DNA from: Isoetes taiwanensis
Taxonomy: Eukaryota > Streptophyta > Lycopodiopsida > Isoetales > Isoetaceae
Assembly (NCBI GenBank): GCA_021234155.1
Contig: JAJEKV010000051.1
Span: forward strand, 8,328,105 to 8,392,104
Length of the DNA stretch: 64,000 nt
Direction: 5' to 3'
A program made the translations under genes and the position numbers. Positions 23,097 to 34,689 of the stretch are shown here, piece after piece. Within the stretch, counting starts at the first letter, position 1. Each line of letters begins with the position of its first letter. The notes below the pieces were generated by a model. That model was given only the letters and a program-made list of their open reading frames with translations, did no database searches and was not told where the DNA came from.

Positions 23097-23099
23097 GAT

Positions 23100-24600
23100 G
23101 CCGACATACCGCACGCTTATATACATAATCACAAGTACAAATGAGGTTAATGCCTGGACGGGGGGCATAACCGAGTCCGCGTATCCATTATCTCCTCGGA
23201 GGTACGATCCCAACAAGCCTACGAGGCCGTGCTCGGTAGCTCATGCAAGGCCCGATGGGGCACAACTAACCGAAAGCATACCGAGCCCGGATATGCTCGC
23301 GTACACGGACAGCCACGGAGGGCGGACTTTCATCCTCAATGGCGCCTCGCTGACGGCATTGGACAGGACTCGCCCTCACGCTGGCCCCGAATCCATCTCC
23401 CCGCCTCAATGCGGAGGTGGTGTGCACTGTCGCGAATGGAAGCAATCACCCCGCTTTTTCATGGGTAGATGGGTGCACGTGTAGTGGTGTGGGCCCCTCG
23501 TGAGCATGGGATTAACCTCAATGCGTGGTTCGATAATTTGCCACCTTGACATGTGACGGGGGCCTCTGCATCCCAAAGCTTGGCCATGAAGCAAGCATCC
23601 AAGTACTTTGCTTCAAGGCAGCGCGTTCCTTCAATGTATGCACTGGTCCACATCTGCGTTGCCTCGCACATTCCATAGCGAGAACCACCGGCCTTGCTTG
23701 TCTTTCCAGCGAGGCTTTGAGTCGCCATGGGCCCATCGCCACCGCCAAAGCAAGGTTGGGCAGCCGGGCTTCATCCATAGCCACCACCTTCCGAAGTAAA
23801 TAATGTGACGTTCAGTAAGCACCCTCTGAATGGAAGGAAGCTTGTCTCCTGGAGCAAGATCGATATGGGACCGTGGATTTCACTCCCGGTGCCCGCCAAG
23901 AAGGCCTTCATGCACTGCTCTAGATCGTTCCAAGTGGTGAGGGATATCACCGGCCCCACACTACGCCCCATAGAGGAGGACGGTTCAACCAAGGCCCCGA
24001 ACAAGTGTGCCCGGTGACCCCATGCATACTGACTACGCCTTGATATTTGTTGTTTTGCATTGCATACGTGGGCTTTCCGGCTAGGTGACCCGTAACCTCG
24101 ATGGATGCATCCCAAAGTGTGGTAGTAGAAAACTCAATGCCCAAATACTTATAAGATCGAGCCACCTCCACTACCTGCCCTCGGTAAGTGAATGAGGGAA
24201 GGCGTGGTGCCGGGATGATGGGACCAAGAAGCACCCTTTGTATTGGCCAAGTTAACTCTCATGTCGCTGAATTGGCGTAAAGTGTCCAAAGCATCCGGTG
24301 GCGTTGCATGTCCTCCCGGGGTATATGCGGCAGGTCAACATCATCGGCATATATGAGTTGCCTGGATTATGTGGTGCATCAACCGCGCCTCCCCGTGCTT
24401 TCGGCTAGCCATTCTTCTAGCTGGTCAATGTACAAGCCGAAGAGCGTCGGGGATAGAGGGCAGCCCTGGCGCACCCCAATGCTACTAACAACGGGCTCCC
24501 CCGACAGTGTGAGACGACCGGAGCAAGCCTCGTATAGTCAATATATAGCATTCTGCAAGTCGACGGGGGTCCCTAGCTGTCTCAATCTATCCCACAACTT
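23100..24600 (-). mobile_element. Second LINE family: reverse transcriptase fragment
   Basis: The minus strand shows RT motifs SIGVRQGCPLSPTLFGLYID, then LIYADDVDLPH (the YADD catalytic box, about 24350). C-terminal text follows: SYKYLGIEFSTT, SIEVTGHLAGKPTYAMQNNK and WNDLEQCMKAFLAGTG. Single stops and frame changes occur throughout. A related fragment lies on the plus strand at 47.53-48.08 kb. Its insertion inside the zf-RVT of another LINE is inferred from the interrupted outer homology. Confidence 0.75.
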
Positions 24601-27600
24601 ATCCCGAGGCAGTGCTCCAATGTTTCAATGCACCGCTCACACATTGGGCAAAGTGGGCTTACTCCCGGCTTAAAGCGATGAACCATCTCATTAACTCTCA
24701 AAGAGCGATGAATCACCTGCCAAAGTAGAACATTTACCTTTGGAGGATTATATTTAGACCAAACAAGTTTCCAGATGGATTGCCATTGAGAAGGCAAAGT
24801 CTGTAAGTGCCATTTTCGAGAAGGTGATAAAGTATTTGAGGAGGTAAGCAATCTGTAGCATGAACTTACTAGCTTCTTGCCTTCTTTAATACCTTGAACA
24901 AAGTTCCAGCATCTCTTGTTACCCACCTTCTTAATTAGAGGAAGGGCACTTGCTACATAAGCCCATATACTGATATCTTTATCCAACAACCCATATGTCT
25001 CCTGAAACCATTGCCAAGGAGCAATGTCAATACCAAAATACCACTGTTCAATAGAAATAATACCTGCTCTCCTCCACCTCGCTTGGGAATGCGCATGCAT
25101 AAATTCTACAACTGGGTGTAGTTGGCCATGAGTATACAAAGGCAACCATAGAAAGGGGGAAGATGCCTGGAGACAAGCTTCCCAATCAAATGTAATCACC
25201 TGCTGGACTACCTTCCAGGCCCGAAGCAAGCCTTTCAGTACTGGAGAGGCATGTGAAGAAGCTTTCAATGGATATAACAATGCCCAAGGGAGCTCAATTC
25301 TCACACCTCGCTTATGAAAAACCATACACTTCTTTACTGATTGTTTAAGTAACTTCATACCTGGTGATGCACAATCATCTTTCAACAAACTGAACAATAG
25401 CTTAGAAGCTAAGACCTTACCCTGTAAAGAAAGATCCAACATACCAAGTCCTCCTTGTTGTTTAAACAACATACATTTCTTCCACGCCACCTTCACAGTG
25501 CCTCCTTGATCGGTACATCAGACAAAATCTCTTACAATCTTTTTTATCTCTGCCAGGTGGACGCCTAGAACCCAAAACTAACACTAGCACCGTTATATCG
25601 GGGTTCGCTCGTGATCATTTTTTGTACCAGTTGATGTTCTACAGTTTTTTGTCGGAGGATAATACATCTATCAACACTATTCATTTCAATGAATGCATTG
25701 GCAAGCAGGGCCATGGCGGCATAGCCTGATATTACAAGACATCCTTGGCATCTTCAGTTTCGTTACTACGGCAAATAGGCACAATCGATACATGTGGATA
25801 GGATACAAGAGAGATTCCCTCTTTATAGCTGCATGTTATTTCCACATGCCGACTCAAACTTCTATCATATGCATTTAGATGTGGATAGATTGGATATGTA
25901 TGTCAATCTATATGATGACATTCAACAACCCCTCTCCCAAAGATATAGCAACCTTCTCATATAAATATTACTTTTAGAGCTTTTGCCCCCTTTTTTAATA
26001 GTCCCATTATTTTCAATGGTTTCAATTTATCTAATTAAATTCTTGAATAATTTCGCTTGATAGATAATTCCGTAGGCCTAAATATTTGTCGTTTTTTCTC
26101 CTCCTCTTGCTCCCATACCCGCTCCATTGAGTAGCACCATATACATTCTAAAAGAAATATGCAAAGATCGGCTTTGTTTCTAGGATTTTCATGTTTCCAG
26201 GATTTTTGCTTGTATTCCATGTTAGAATGAGGAGATATTCTTGCGTGACAAGTTGTGTTTTTGGCAAATTGCTCAACCAAAGCCTCAGGCTACTTGTACT
26301 CCATGCTAGAGTGAGGAAAAATTCCTGCCAGACAAGCAACTTCGAAGAATCTCTGTCTATGTTCTTATTATTATGACAATTTTAAAGTAACGAATGGCAT
26401 TTTAACTACAAATGAGAACAAGTTGGCGGGGATTGAGCTAGTAAAATGGCTGGAGAAGAGCCTTTTTTGGTGAAGATATGGATGGGCAGAACATCTTGTA
26501 GTTCTGTGGAAGATTTTTTGCGATATTAGGGGGGCAAAAAATGATTTGCAAGCTGCTAGAAACGTCAGAGATACAAAACTTTGATAATATAAAAGTGGAG
26601 GAAATAAATTGATTTGGCTGGAAAAGTCCCAGCCATGGCTCACAATATACAGATGAACATAACTGAAAGACCATCAAGTTGAGGAAAATATTCCTTGTTC
26701 TTGCCTTGTCACGTGGCAAGATGAGACAGAAATAAACACTAAACGAGATTTAACAGGAGGCAATTTAAAAACGTACTCAAAACTAGTCAAAAGCACGCTA
26801 AATTATTTTGCATAGCAAATTGTAGGATATGATGTGGGTGGTGTTTTATAATATAAAATTGAAGTCGAATTAGGCATTAGATGGTTTATTTTTTGCAAAA
26901 AAATGACAACAATAGTTGACATTCACATGCTTAATCCACGTGCAAACTTTTCAACTTTCCTCCACTACAAGATTGTAGCATTTGTGGACCACAGAAATGA
27001 TCTATATAAATATAACTTCACTTCAAAAACTTGAAAATGTCTTGTATAGAAACTAGTTTTTTCACGCAACTGAGTTATATGTGGCCAGTTATAAAAGTTG
27101 GCCTTGCCATTTTGGCATTATCCAAACTAGGGAAGGGTACAAGGTTGATCTTCAGAACTGATCATCTATGACCATTTAGGTCAAGATGTAGAGAAGGAAG
27201 CAAAAACTGCACTTTATTTGTTGGAAAGCTTTGCAATCTGGATGTTTGTGCATAGCATGTGCACTTTTTATGGTTCTATCCATTAATGAGACCACATTTG
27301 TGATAGATATAACCTTTGAAATATCTACCAACAAAGAAGTGTTACAGAGTTATCCTAACCGTTCTGCAATTAAAATCATTAATCTATGGTAATTAGGAAG
27401 CCCAGAAAGTGAGATGAATCTTATGCACATGATGAAGCATGGATCAGGTAATATGCTCAATGACTCATTATTGGAACTCTTTCTTAGGTTATGTATGAAC
27501 CTTCTGCAAGCTACAGAATAAACTAATAACATCAAACAGCTTTGCACGACCTAAGAGACAGAAGAAAAATTTGCATACATGTGGATTGGGACCAATGTTT

Positions 27601-27954
27601 CTGCTCGCAATAGTGTTTTCATCTTTGAAATCATCTAATATTTCCTTCAATCTCCATCTTCCATCATGGTTGGGTGCTGCATCCATTTTCATTCTCCTCA
27701 TCATAACTTTCTGGTTTCTGTGCATGGCCAAAATCTTGATACGCCCTTGCTTGACCTGTTGATTGACATCCTTGTCTTTTAAAACCTGTATAACCATGCT
27801 AATAATCCCTTGCATCTGCATGTTCACTACATTATCCCAAAGACTGTGCTAAGGTCCTCTGTGGACTCAAGCTATGATTTTTTTGAAAGTCGGTGTTTCC
27901 ATTGTCAACCTCAATTTACCAGCTGCCATCATTTGTACCTTCTTTGCATTGGAA

Positions 27955-28028
27955 TTTAGCTAGAAGGGGAACATAATGAACAAATTAACTATTTAGCTAG
28001 AAGGGGAACATAATGAACAAATTAACTA
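27955..28028. repeat. Perfect 37-bp tandem duplication
   Basis: Two copies beginning TTTAGCTAGAAGGGGAACAT at 27955 and 27992, with no mismatch seen. Confidence 0.9.
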
Positions 28029-28837
28029 ATTTCCTAGTTTTCTTTAATATGTACAGAGTTTGTCTGAGATTGAATGCCAGCATGTATTGAAGTATGCATA
28101 ACATGAATAAATTAAGAAGACGACTTCAGATATTATAATATGATGTTAAAAGTTCTAAATAACATGTGGCCTTCATCATTTGGAACAGAGCCAATGCACC
28201 TCAAAGTTCTAGTTAGACAATGTAATAAATCATACCAAGTGAATAATACCTAGTTTTTCTCAGGCTCAAAGCCAGAATCTTCATCATATTGTATTTCTGT
28301 TGAGTAAATTTTGGAGAAAAGTCATTTTTTTTATTATCAGCATGCATATGCTTAGCCGGGATGGTATTTTCCTTGATACAATGTTGCCCATGTGTACCTT
28401 GCACAGGGAGTTTTTGTCCAAAGTTTGGTGCCTCATGTACTGGGCATTTTTGTCCAAAATTTTGTGCCTCACACATTTGCCTCCTGTGCCATATGTATTT
28501 TCCTAACAGCCACTACTTTTCCAGTCTCCACACTGCTCCTATCATATCTTGCATGTAAATCTACCCAAATTTAGCTAAATGACTCTTGCCGCAAAAGATC
28601 CTCTTCAAGCATACTTATAATCAGAAGTATCTGTATTATTTCTATATCCAAATCCTATTTATAATCCCTGTTATGGTGATTAAAAAACCCAACAAAACAA
28701 CTCAGTACTATTGACCTTGCAGAACATTTGGTTGAACTTCATGTTATAAGTGCCAAATAAATCTTTCAGTTAAACTCGGATCCAACTAGCTGTTCCATTT
28801 TTTACAAGGCCACTAATAAGCTGATTTCCTTTTCCCC

Positions 28838-29062
28838 TTCTGCATATGTCTATGTCTGCAATTTTTTGTGACAGTAGTCTGCCAATGGTTGCATTATACA
28901 TTATCTTTTATTTTGATCCACCATGCCTATAAATCTACAAAGGAGCATATGTCTAAGCCTACGATGTTTAGAAGAGTAGTCTGCCAATGGCTACATTATA
29001 TATAATATAAGTTTTCTATTTTGATCCACCATGCCTATAAATCTACAAAGCAGCCTAAGTTG
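28838..29062. repeat. About 110-bp imperfect tandem duplication
   Basis: Both copies contain GTAGTCTGCCAATGG, then TTTTGATCCACCATGCCTAT and AAATCTACAAAG. Copy boundaries are near 28950. Confidence 0.8.
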
Positions 29063-30194
29063 CATATTAGGATTTACCTTTCCTTTTTGAATGAATGACT
29101 TTAGGCTAAATTCCATTCACTAATTCATGTTTGGAAAGCTCTTTATCAGCATACAGAGGAGGGGAATACACATCTTCATATGTATCATTCTATAGGTATG
29201 GAAACAAATCTTATTTGTCGTTGTTCTCACCATGTATCTCAACTTCGCAGTGGGACTCGTTCTCCTAGAGGAAAACTGCCTAAGGGGATAGAAGAAGTAC
29301 CTTGCCCTCAAGAACCACCATGCTTCATCGTCGTTCTAGCAAAGTAAGAGACAATTTAATGCAAGCCGACAATATTCTGAAGGTTTTGCTTACCACTAAG
29401 TTTGAGTTGATGTTCCAAATATATGCTCAATCTTGACAAAACATTCTACATCCAACATTCAATTTACTTATTCTACGAAAAATGTCCACATCTCCAAGAT
29501 ATCTTGCTTGCCTAAATAAATCAATTAAAAACGTTTAAAACTACCTCTATGCTGTGCACATTTTGTCGACCCAAAGATTTCACATTTCTGTACGACCACT
29601 CATAGAGAACATTAGTTTGCCATGGAAAATAATGGATTGCCATGAACAATAAAAAAATTGATCAAATTCACCTTGGATCGTGCATGACAAACTGGCTCGC
29701 AACTACAATATTCCATTTGAACCTCCTGAGTAGTTAAAGCATGTCGTCCTTAGTCCTTCAAAAAAAATAGCAGAGTAAGCTATTTTATGCAATTTTCAGA
29801 CAAAATTTCACGTTATGTGATTCCTGACTCCCACTTACTAATAGAAGGCAAAAGTTAGTGGCTCAAGGACAAAAAAAATAAAAAAGATAAAAAAAAAAAA
29901 AGAAGATGAAACTTTTTAGGTTAAGAAGCGCAAGAGATTCCACCTTGTTCATGTGTAGCCTTGGGAAGTTACGAGCAATTGAGAAAGATTACTAATCGAA
30001 TTGATTTTGTAGAGGAAACACAAATCGAATTGGTTTGTGCATAATTTTCATGAATTTTCCTCACCGTGATCAAATCAAACGATTCTAAGGCTCTCCACAT
30101 TTATAAAAATCTTAGCTCGTTGCAATGTGGATAGCCTCAAATTGCTTCAAAGTCTCAACTCGTGTTTGTGCATACGTGCGAAAATAAAAAAGTA

Positions 30195-30445
30195 CTAAAA
30201 ATGCGAAAAACTACCAAAATGCCCCTATGAGTTTTAAAATTACCAAAATGCCCCTGACTCATATAAGTATACAAACAAATTACCAATTTGCCCCTACACA
30301 TCAAACCTAATTACTAAAATACCCCTACATACCAAAAATTATCAAAATACCATTACATACCAATTTTGATCAATCTACACCAAATATAATACTAAAATGC
30401 CCTACGCATCAAACTTAGTTACCAAAATACCCCTCCACAGTCTTA
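30195..30445. repeat. Degenerate tandem array of ACCAAAATGCCCCT
   Basis: At least seven spaced variants of TTACCAAAATGCCCCT occur at 20-50 bp intervals. A shorter version is found at 57390-57510. It lies just upstream of the LINE at 30.5 kb. Confidence 0.75.
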
Positions 30446-30759
30446 TTGCGACACTTACAAGGAGTCAGCATTCCCTCTGGTTTAAGTGCACGTGATGCTA
30501 TCGGAGGGGGGAAAAAATGGACGTGCGCCTATTTTCTTGGATTTTTTGTCTCTTCCTCACATTTTCTGTTACATGCCATTTCTTGCAAAATTTTGTGAGA
30601 GAAAGCAGGTTCGTTGAATTCTGAAGCTAAATTCTGAAAGATTGATAGCTGCCCTTGTAGAGGGGTAGCTTTGGGGTGATTCTCTACGTCATAAGCTACA
30701 TTTTGATTACCATTTTCATATGTCTATGAAGCCCGACTCTGCTCCTAATTCACCCTTCT

Positions 30760-31086
30760 ATGGAGACAAAAGTTTTTGTAATTATCAAAGAGACATCTAG
30801 AATTACTTGTGGATTCCTACGGGGCTCAGCTTCTGATCTCTGGAATTCGCTGGTTATCCATCAACTATTTCTCGAAGAACTTTTCATATCAGAGTATTCT
30901 TTTGTCCCCAGCACAGTTGAGTTCGAAGTTGAAATCACCAATTCTTGGTTGGAAGAATTCATTGGTTCCAGTTCAGTTGCTCCAGCAGGAACTTTCAGAG
31001 TACATTGTGATTGGACTGATTACAGAATTACGGTTGAAATTTACTCTCAGTTAGATACAGCTCAAATTGATGATCATTCCCCTTAA
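30760..31086 (+). CDS. LINE upstream ORF ('ORF0'), 108 aa
   Basis: This is a complete small ORF between the 5' UTR and ORF1. It is homologous to the 97-codon ORF at the same place in copy B (40682-40975). Shared blocks are M.TK.F, RI.CGFL.G, LW.SLV.HQ.FL..LF..EY, SW..EF.G and C.WTD. DNA around the ORFs is much more diverged than these protein blocks, suggesting selection on a protein. No known domain was recognised. Plant L1-type LINEs are normally described with ORF1 and ORF2 only. Confidence 0.75.
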   Translation: METKVFVIIKETSRITCGFLRGSASDLWNSLVIHQLFLEELFISEYSFVPSTVEFEVEITNSWLEEFIGSSSVAPAGTFRVHCDWTDYRITVEIYSQLDTAQIDDHSP

Positions 31087-32759
31087 GATTTTTGGATTTG
31101 ATAGATCTTCAGTCAGCAATTGGTTTCAATGGCATTTGGATTGGCAGTCCGATCACTATTAGTTAAATTTCTTTCTCTCTAATGGTCTCTTTCCCCTGTT
31201 TTCCTTTTTTCTCCCTTTTCGTCATTCAATTTTCTGCATGCCCTTTTGTTGTTTCACCCTGAATTTCACGCAATGGTTTCGAGTTTCACAGAAAACCCTA
31301 AAAATTTAGCCTTTCTTCACGCATTTGCCTCCCTTCCCGCTCCAGAAAGAGCCTCTGTTCTCCGGAACCTAAAATCCTTCCAAGAAAATCCTCAGGATAC
31401 CATCCTTTTTGGTAATTTTGCAACTCTGCTTCCTTCAATGGACCCAATTTCTCATCAGGTTCCTTTCTGGGACAATCTCTCTGCTGATCCCGATCACAGA
31501 GGCATTCTTCATCCAATCAATCCAAACACTCAAGTTCCCTTTCCTTATGGAGTTTCGAGAAGGCACCCAGAAATGCGCTCGGATGATGAATTGGATGCTA
31601 GACTTCGAAGGACCAGGCCGCTTCATATTCAAGAAAGGAAGATGAACCTCTACAATGGTATTTCTCTAAATCTTCCTATTGTTCATTCCAAAATTGATGC
31701 TCTTTCACAGTCTGCTGTTATTGTCAAAGTCCAAAAATGTGGAATTAAGCTGGATAAGCTTTGGGCCTTCCTTCTTAACCTAAATAAAGGAATCATAATT
31801 CAGGCTGTTTACTGGCTAAACTTTCCATATATTATGATCGAATGTGGAAATTCTAGATCAGCCAACGTTTTCCTCAATTATGGCCCGCTGACCTATGAAA
31901 CTTCCCAATTGACATTCCTGAAATGGCATCCCAAGCTTGACATTGACCAAATGAACAATCTATGCATTGCCTCTACATCCCTGTTTGGCCTCAATCCTAT
32001 TTACTGGGATGAAGACTGCTTCAAGATCCTCTTCAATTCCATTGGTACTTATATCTCAACAGAGTATTCTCCATCCAGACCCCCAAGAGCTTTTGTCCAA
32101 TTGGATCTGTCCAAAGAAATCCCTCTTTCCATCCCTTTCAAAGATTCCTTTGGAGTAGAATCATCTTTAGCTCTTAGATGGCCTGGACTGCCTTCCCAAT
32201 GCCAAAAATGTCTCCATAAACACTTTTGGTACTCAGACTGCAAATCAAGTTCTAAACCTCAACAAGAAAATAGGTCAAATATGTCTGTTAAAGATAATGT
32301 TAATCAGGCTCGTTCTGTTTTGGGAGATAAAATGGTTGATCAGTCAACCAAGGAAGATCTATCTCAGGGTAATCAGGAAAAGAAAATGGATTCCTTTCAC
32401 AATCTCCCAGAAAATGAGCAATTCAAATGGACCAGGGTAAATGGCAGCTACAAGAGGATTCAGAAACAAAGGATAGTAAGAGAGCAGATGAAGGATAAGG
32501 GCAAAGTGGATGAACTGATTAATTTCACTAATCAGAAGAGGAATAATGGTATAACAATTGGAGAACCTAAGGTTTTGGTCAAAGGGATTATTTCTGGTAA
32601 GCCAAATCAAGCCACAGATGTTTTAAGCATTACCTTAAACAACATCATTAAGGATGCTAAAACTCAGCACAAGGGTCAGTGCTCGTACAGTCTCATTGAC
32701 TACCCTATCAACAACTCAAGCAAGAATGGGTCATTAATTATGAAATCTCAAGGAAAAGC

Positions 32760-33387
32760 TGTGAAGATATGTCAGGTTATATTATATGCATTGTTTAACA
32801 ATATTGCATGATAAGATTGTGCAGGTCCATGAAGTCATATGCAATATTGATCTATGAGAAGCAGTGGCAGTAGGTCAATAAGGAAGTATGAAGTCAATAC
32901 TTGAAAAAATTAGGTTGGTGGGCTGGTACTACCCGGACGTTGCTACACCCGCCAGAAAACGTCAGATACCCCCAGCCCGCAGGTTTAGGGTTTTGGAAGT
33001 CAAAGTCAACGGATATTTTGGGAAACCTAAATTTATGGACGGCAAGACCTATCTACTCCGTATCTTTAGGCAAGTCGGTAGACTTTCCAGTATAAGGGGA
33101 CGCACAATCTACAGAGGAATGTGTGGACAATCAGGCGGATTAAGATCTAGGAATGCCGGAATATGGCCATACTAGCTTGGTTGATTGATCATAACTTGAT
33201 TTAGATTTTGTGTGAAGTTCATAAGTGCGCAAAGGAATTAGTGACCACAACTTGGCTTCCTTGGTGCTAGATTCTATTGTACTTAAAGACTAAGACATAT
33301 TTTATTGTCTAGAATGGAGAGTTAAACTTTACATGTGTTTGTCTCATCCTTGCTATTGGAATTATCTAAGGGTTCATTAATCTAACA
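32760..33387 (+). repeat. 5' LTR (628 bp)
   Basis: Bounded by TG..CA, followed after one base by the tRNA-Met primer site. Nearly identical to 37768-38396. Confidence 0.93.
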
Positions 33388-33388
33388 G

Positions 33389-33400
33389 TGGTATCAGAGC
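33389..33400 (+). promoter_or_regulatory. Primer binding site, initiator tRNA-Met
   Basis: TGGTATCAGAGC directly after the 5' LTR. Confidence 0.9.
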
Positions 33401-33420
33401 CTTAAAATTCCAGGTGCAGG

Positions 33421-34540
33421 ATGTCAACACGCTTTGGAGCAAATCTCCTTAATTCCATTGAGATATTTAAAGGAGATAGTGGCTTTCAGTTATGGAAGCA
33501 AAGTATAAAGGAGGTATTGGAATTTGAAAATCTATGGTATTTATGTGATGTAAATACACGGTGGTACAAAGAGTGACCGCAATCGGGATTCTAGTGGTGA
33601 TCGTGCGGGGAGGACCTCTTGCTAGTGCTGCTAGCTACATTGCGCGGGGTGGTGCAGTGCGGATCTCCGTGTGCAGGAGGAGCTGCTAGTGCAAGTGTTG
33701 GTGGAGGTACCACCACGAGGACAAGTGCCGATGAGAAAACAAAAAATTATGGAAGCTCAATCAATAATCAGCAGCAAGGTTGGTACTTGTGATTAAGTTA
33801 AAATTAAGAGGCAAATCTCCAGCGAGACATGTGGAAGTATATGATTGAAAATTATGAGATTAAATCATCATCTCAAATAGATGTTTTGGAAAAAAAACTA
33901 AGAAAGTTAAAAGCTCTATGAAAGAGACAATATTACAGAATTTTTAGAGAAATTTGAGTCTATTATTGCTGACCTTGAAGGTCACGGGGGTTGTTCTTAA
34001 TGATGACTACCAATTATTAGCTATTTCTAGAGTCAGTATCTCACAATGCACAACTTGCTACTCTGTTGAGGAATGTTGCCAGTCCAAGGAGCATGCCATT
34101 AAGATGATTCGCATGTAGTTTGAGCAAGGAAAGGATCTTTGATGATGATGAGGCGAAGTCTTTGTATCTTTGGTAAAAAGGTAAGAAATCTTATGATAAA
34201 GGGAAGATAGGTCCATGCTTTAAATGTAACTTTATGGACATTTGAAGATAAATTGTCCCAAGCAAGATAAAGAAATAGTCTATTATAACTGTGAAGGAAA
34301 GGGTCACATGGCAAACAAGTGTCCAAGTCCAAAAAAAAATAAAGGAAAAAGATAAGAAATATTTTGAGGGCAAGAGCGGAGGAGGAAGAAATAGTCCTAG
34401 CTTGAATGTGGTTAAAGAATCTGAGGAGGAAGAACTAGATGAAGATATAGAGGTAAATATCTCAACCAATTGTTTTTCAAAGGAAAAATCTCATAACAAG
34501 AATGTTCTCATTTTAGATTCAGAGTCGAGAAATCGGTAAC
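33421..34540 (+). pseudogene. Copia gag, degraded
   Basis: It starts MSTRFGANLLNSIEIFKGDS followed by FQLWKQSIKEVLEFENLWYL, the usual copia gag opening. Coding breaks at about 33570, where roughly 160 bp of GC-rich sequence unlike its surroundings begins. A knuckle near 34270-34325 reads YYNCEGKGHMANKCP, having lost the first Cys of CCHC. Charged text continues to 34540, where a protease-like LILDSESRN lacks the Gly/Ala of DSGA. Confidence 0.75.
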
Positions 34541-34689
34541 TTCAAGCTCAAGATTGTTGAAAAATTGCAAAGGGGGAGCAAAAGGACATGTCTGATTCGG
34601 GAATGGAGAGTTGAAGCAAATTAAAGATAATGGAATGCTTGAGTTGTTTGATTTGCAAGGGAAGAAAGTTATCTTTGGAAAAAGTATTA

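Larger units (their letters stand above)
22777..25496 (-). mobile_element. L1-type LINE, 3' coding part, split by another LINE
   Basis: The minus-strand frame at 25496-24610 (about 295 codons) runs from QQGGLGMLDLSLQGKVLASK through KLVWSKYNPPKVNVLLWQVI and the zinc-finger pattern PLCPMCERCIETLEHC. This is the zf-RVT region that follows reverse transcriptase in plant LINEs. Homology breaks off at EHC near 24610 and resumes at about 22900-22780 with QWTASKRIAFHMAKSWLIW, a phrase that also ends the zf-RVT region of the copy at 59.3-59.8 kb. A different LINE fills the gap. No RT domain of this outer element is in the window. Confidence 0.75.
25500..30180. other. AT-rich region without a convincing gene
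   Basis: Only short frames are present. Two minus-strand frames have non-random text and may be exon relics. One is 27827-27489, with GRWRLKEILDDFKDENTIAS. The other is 28476-28213, where EAQNFGQKCPVH and EAPNFGQKLPVQ form a 33-bp internal repeat. Neither is recognised and no splice-consistent gene could be assembled. Confidence 0.4.
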
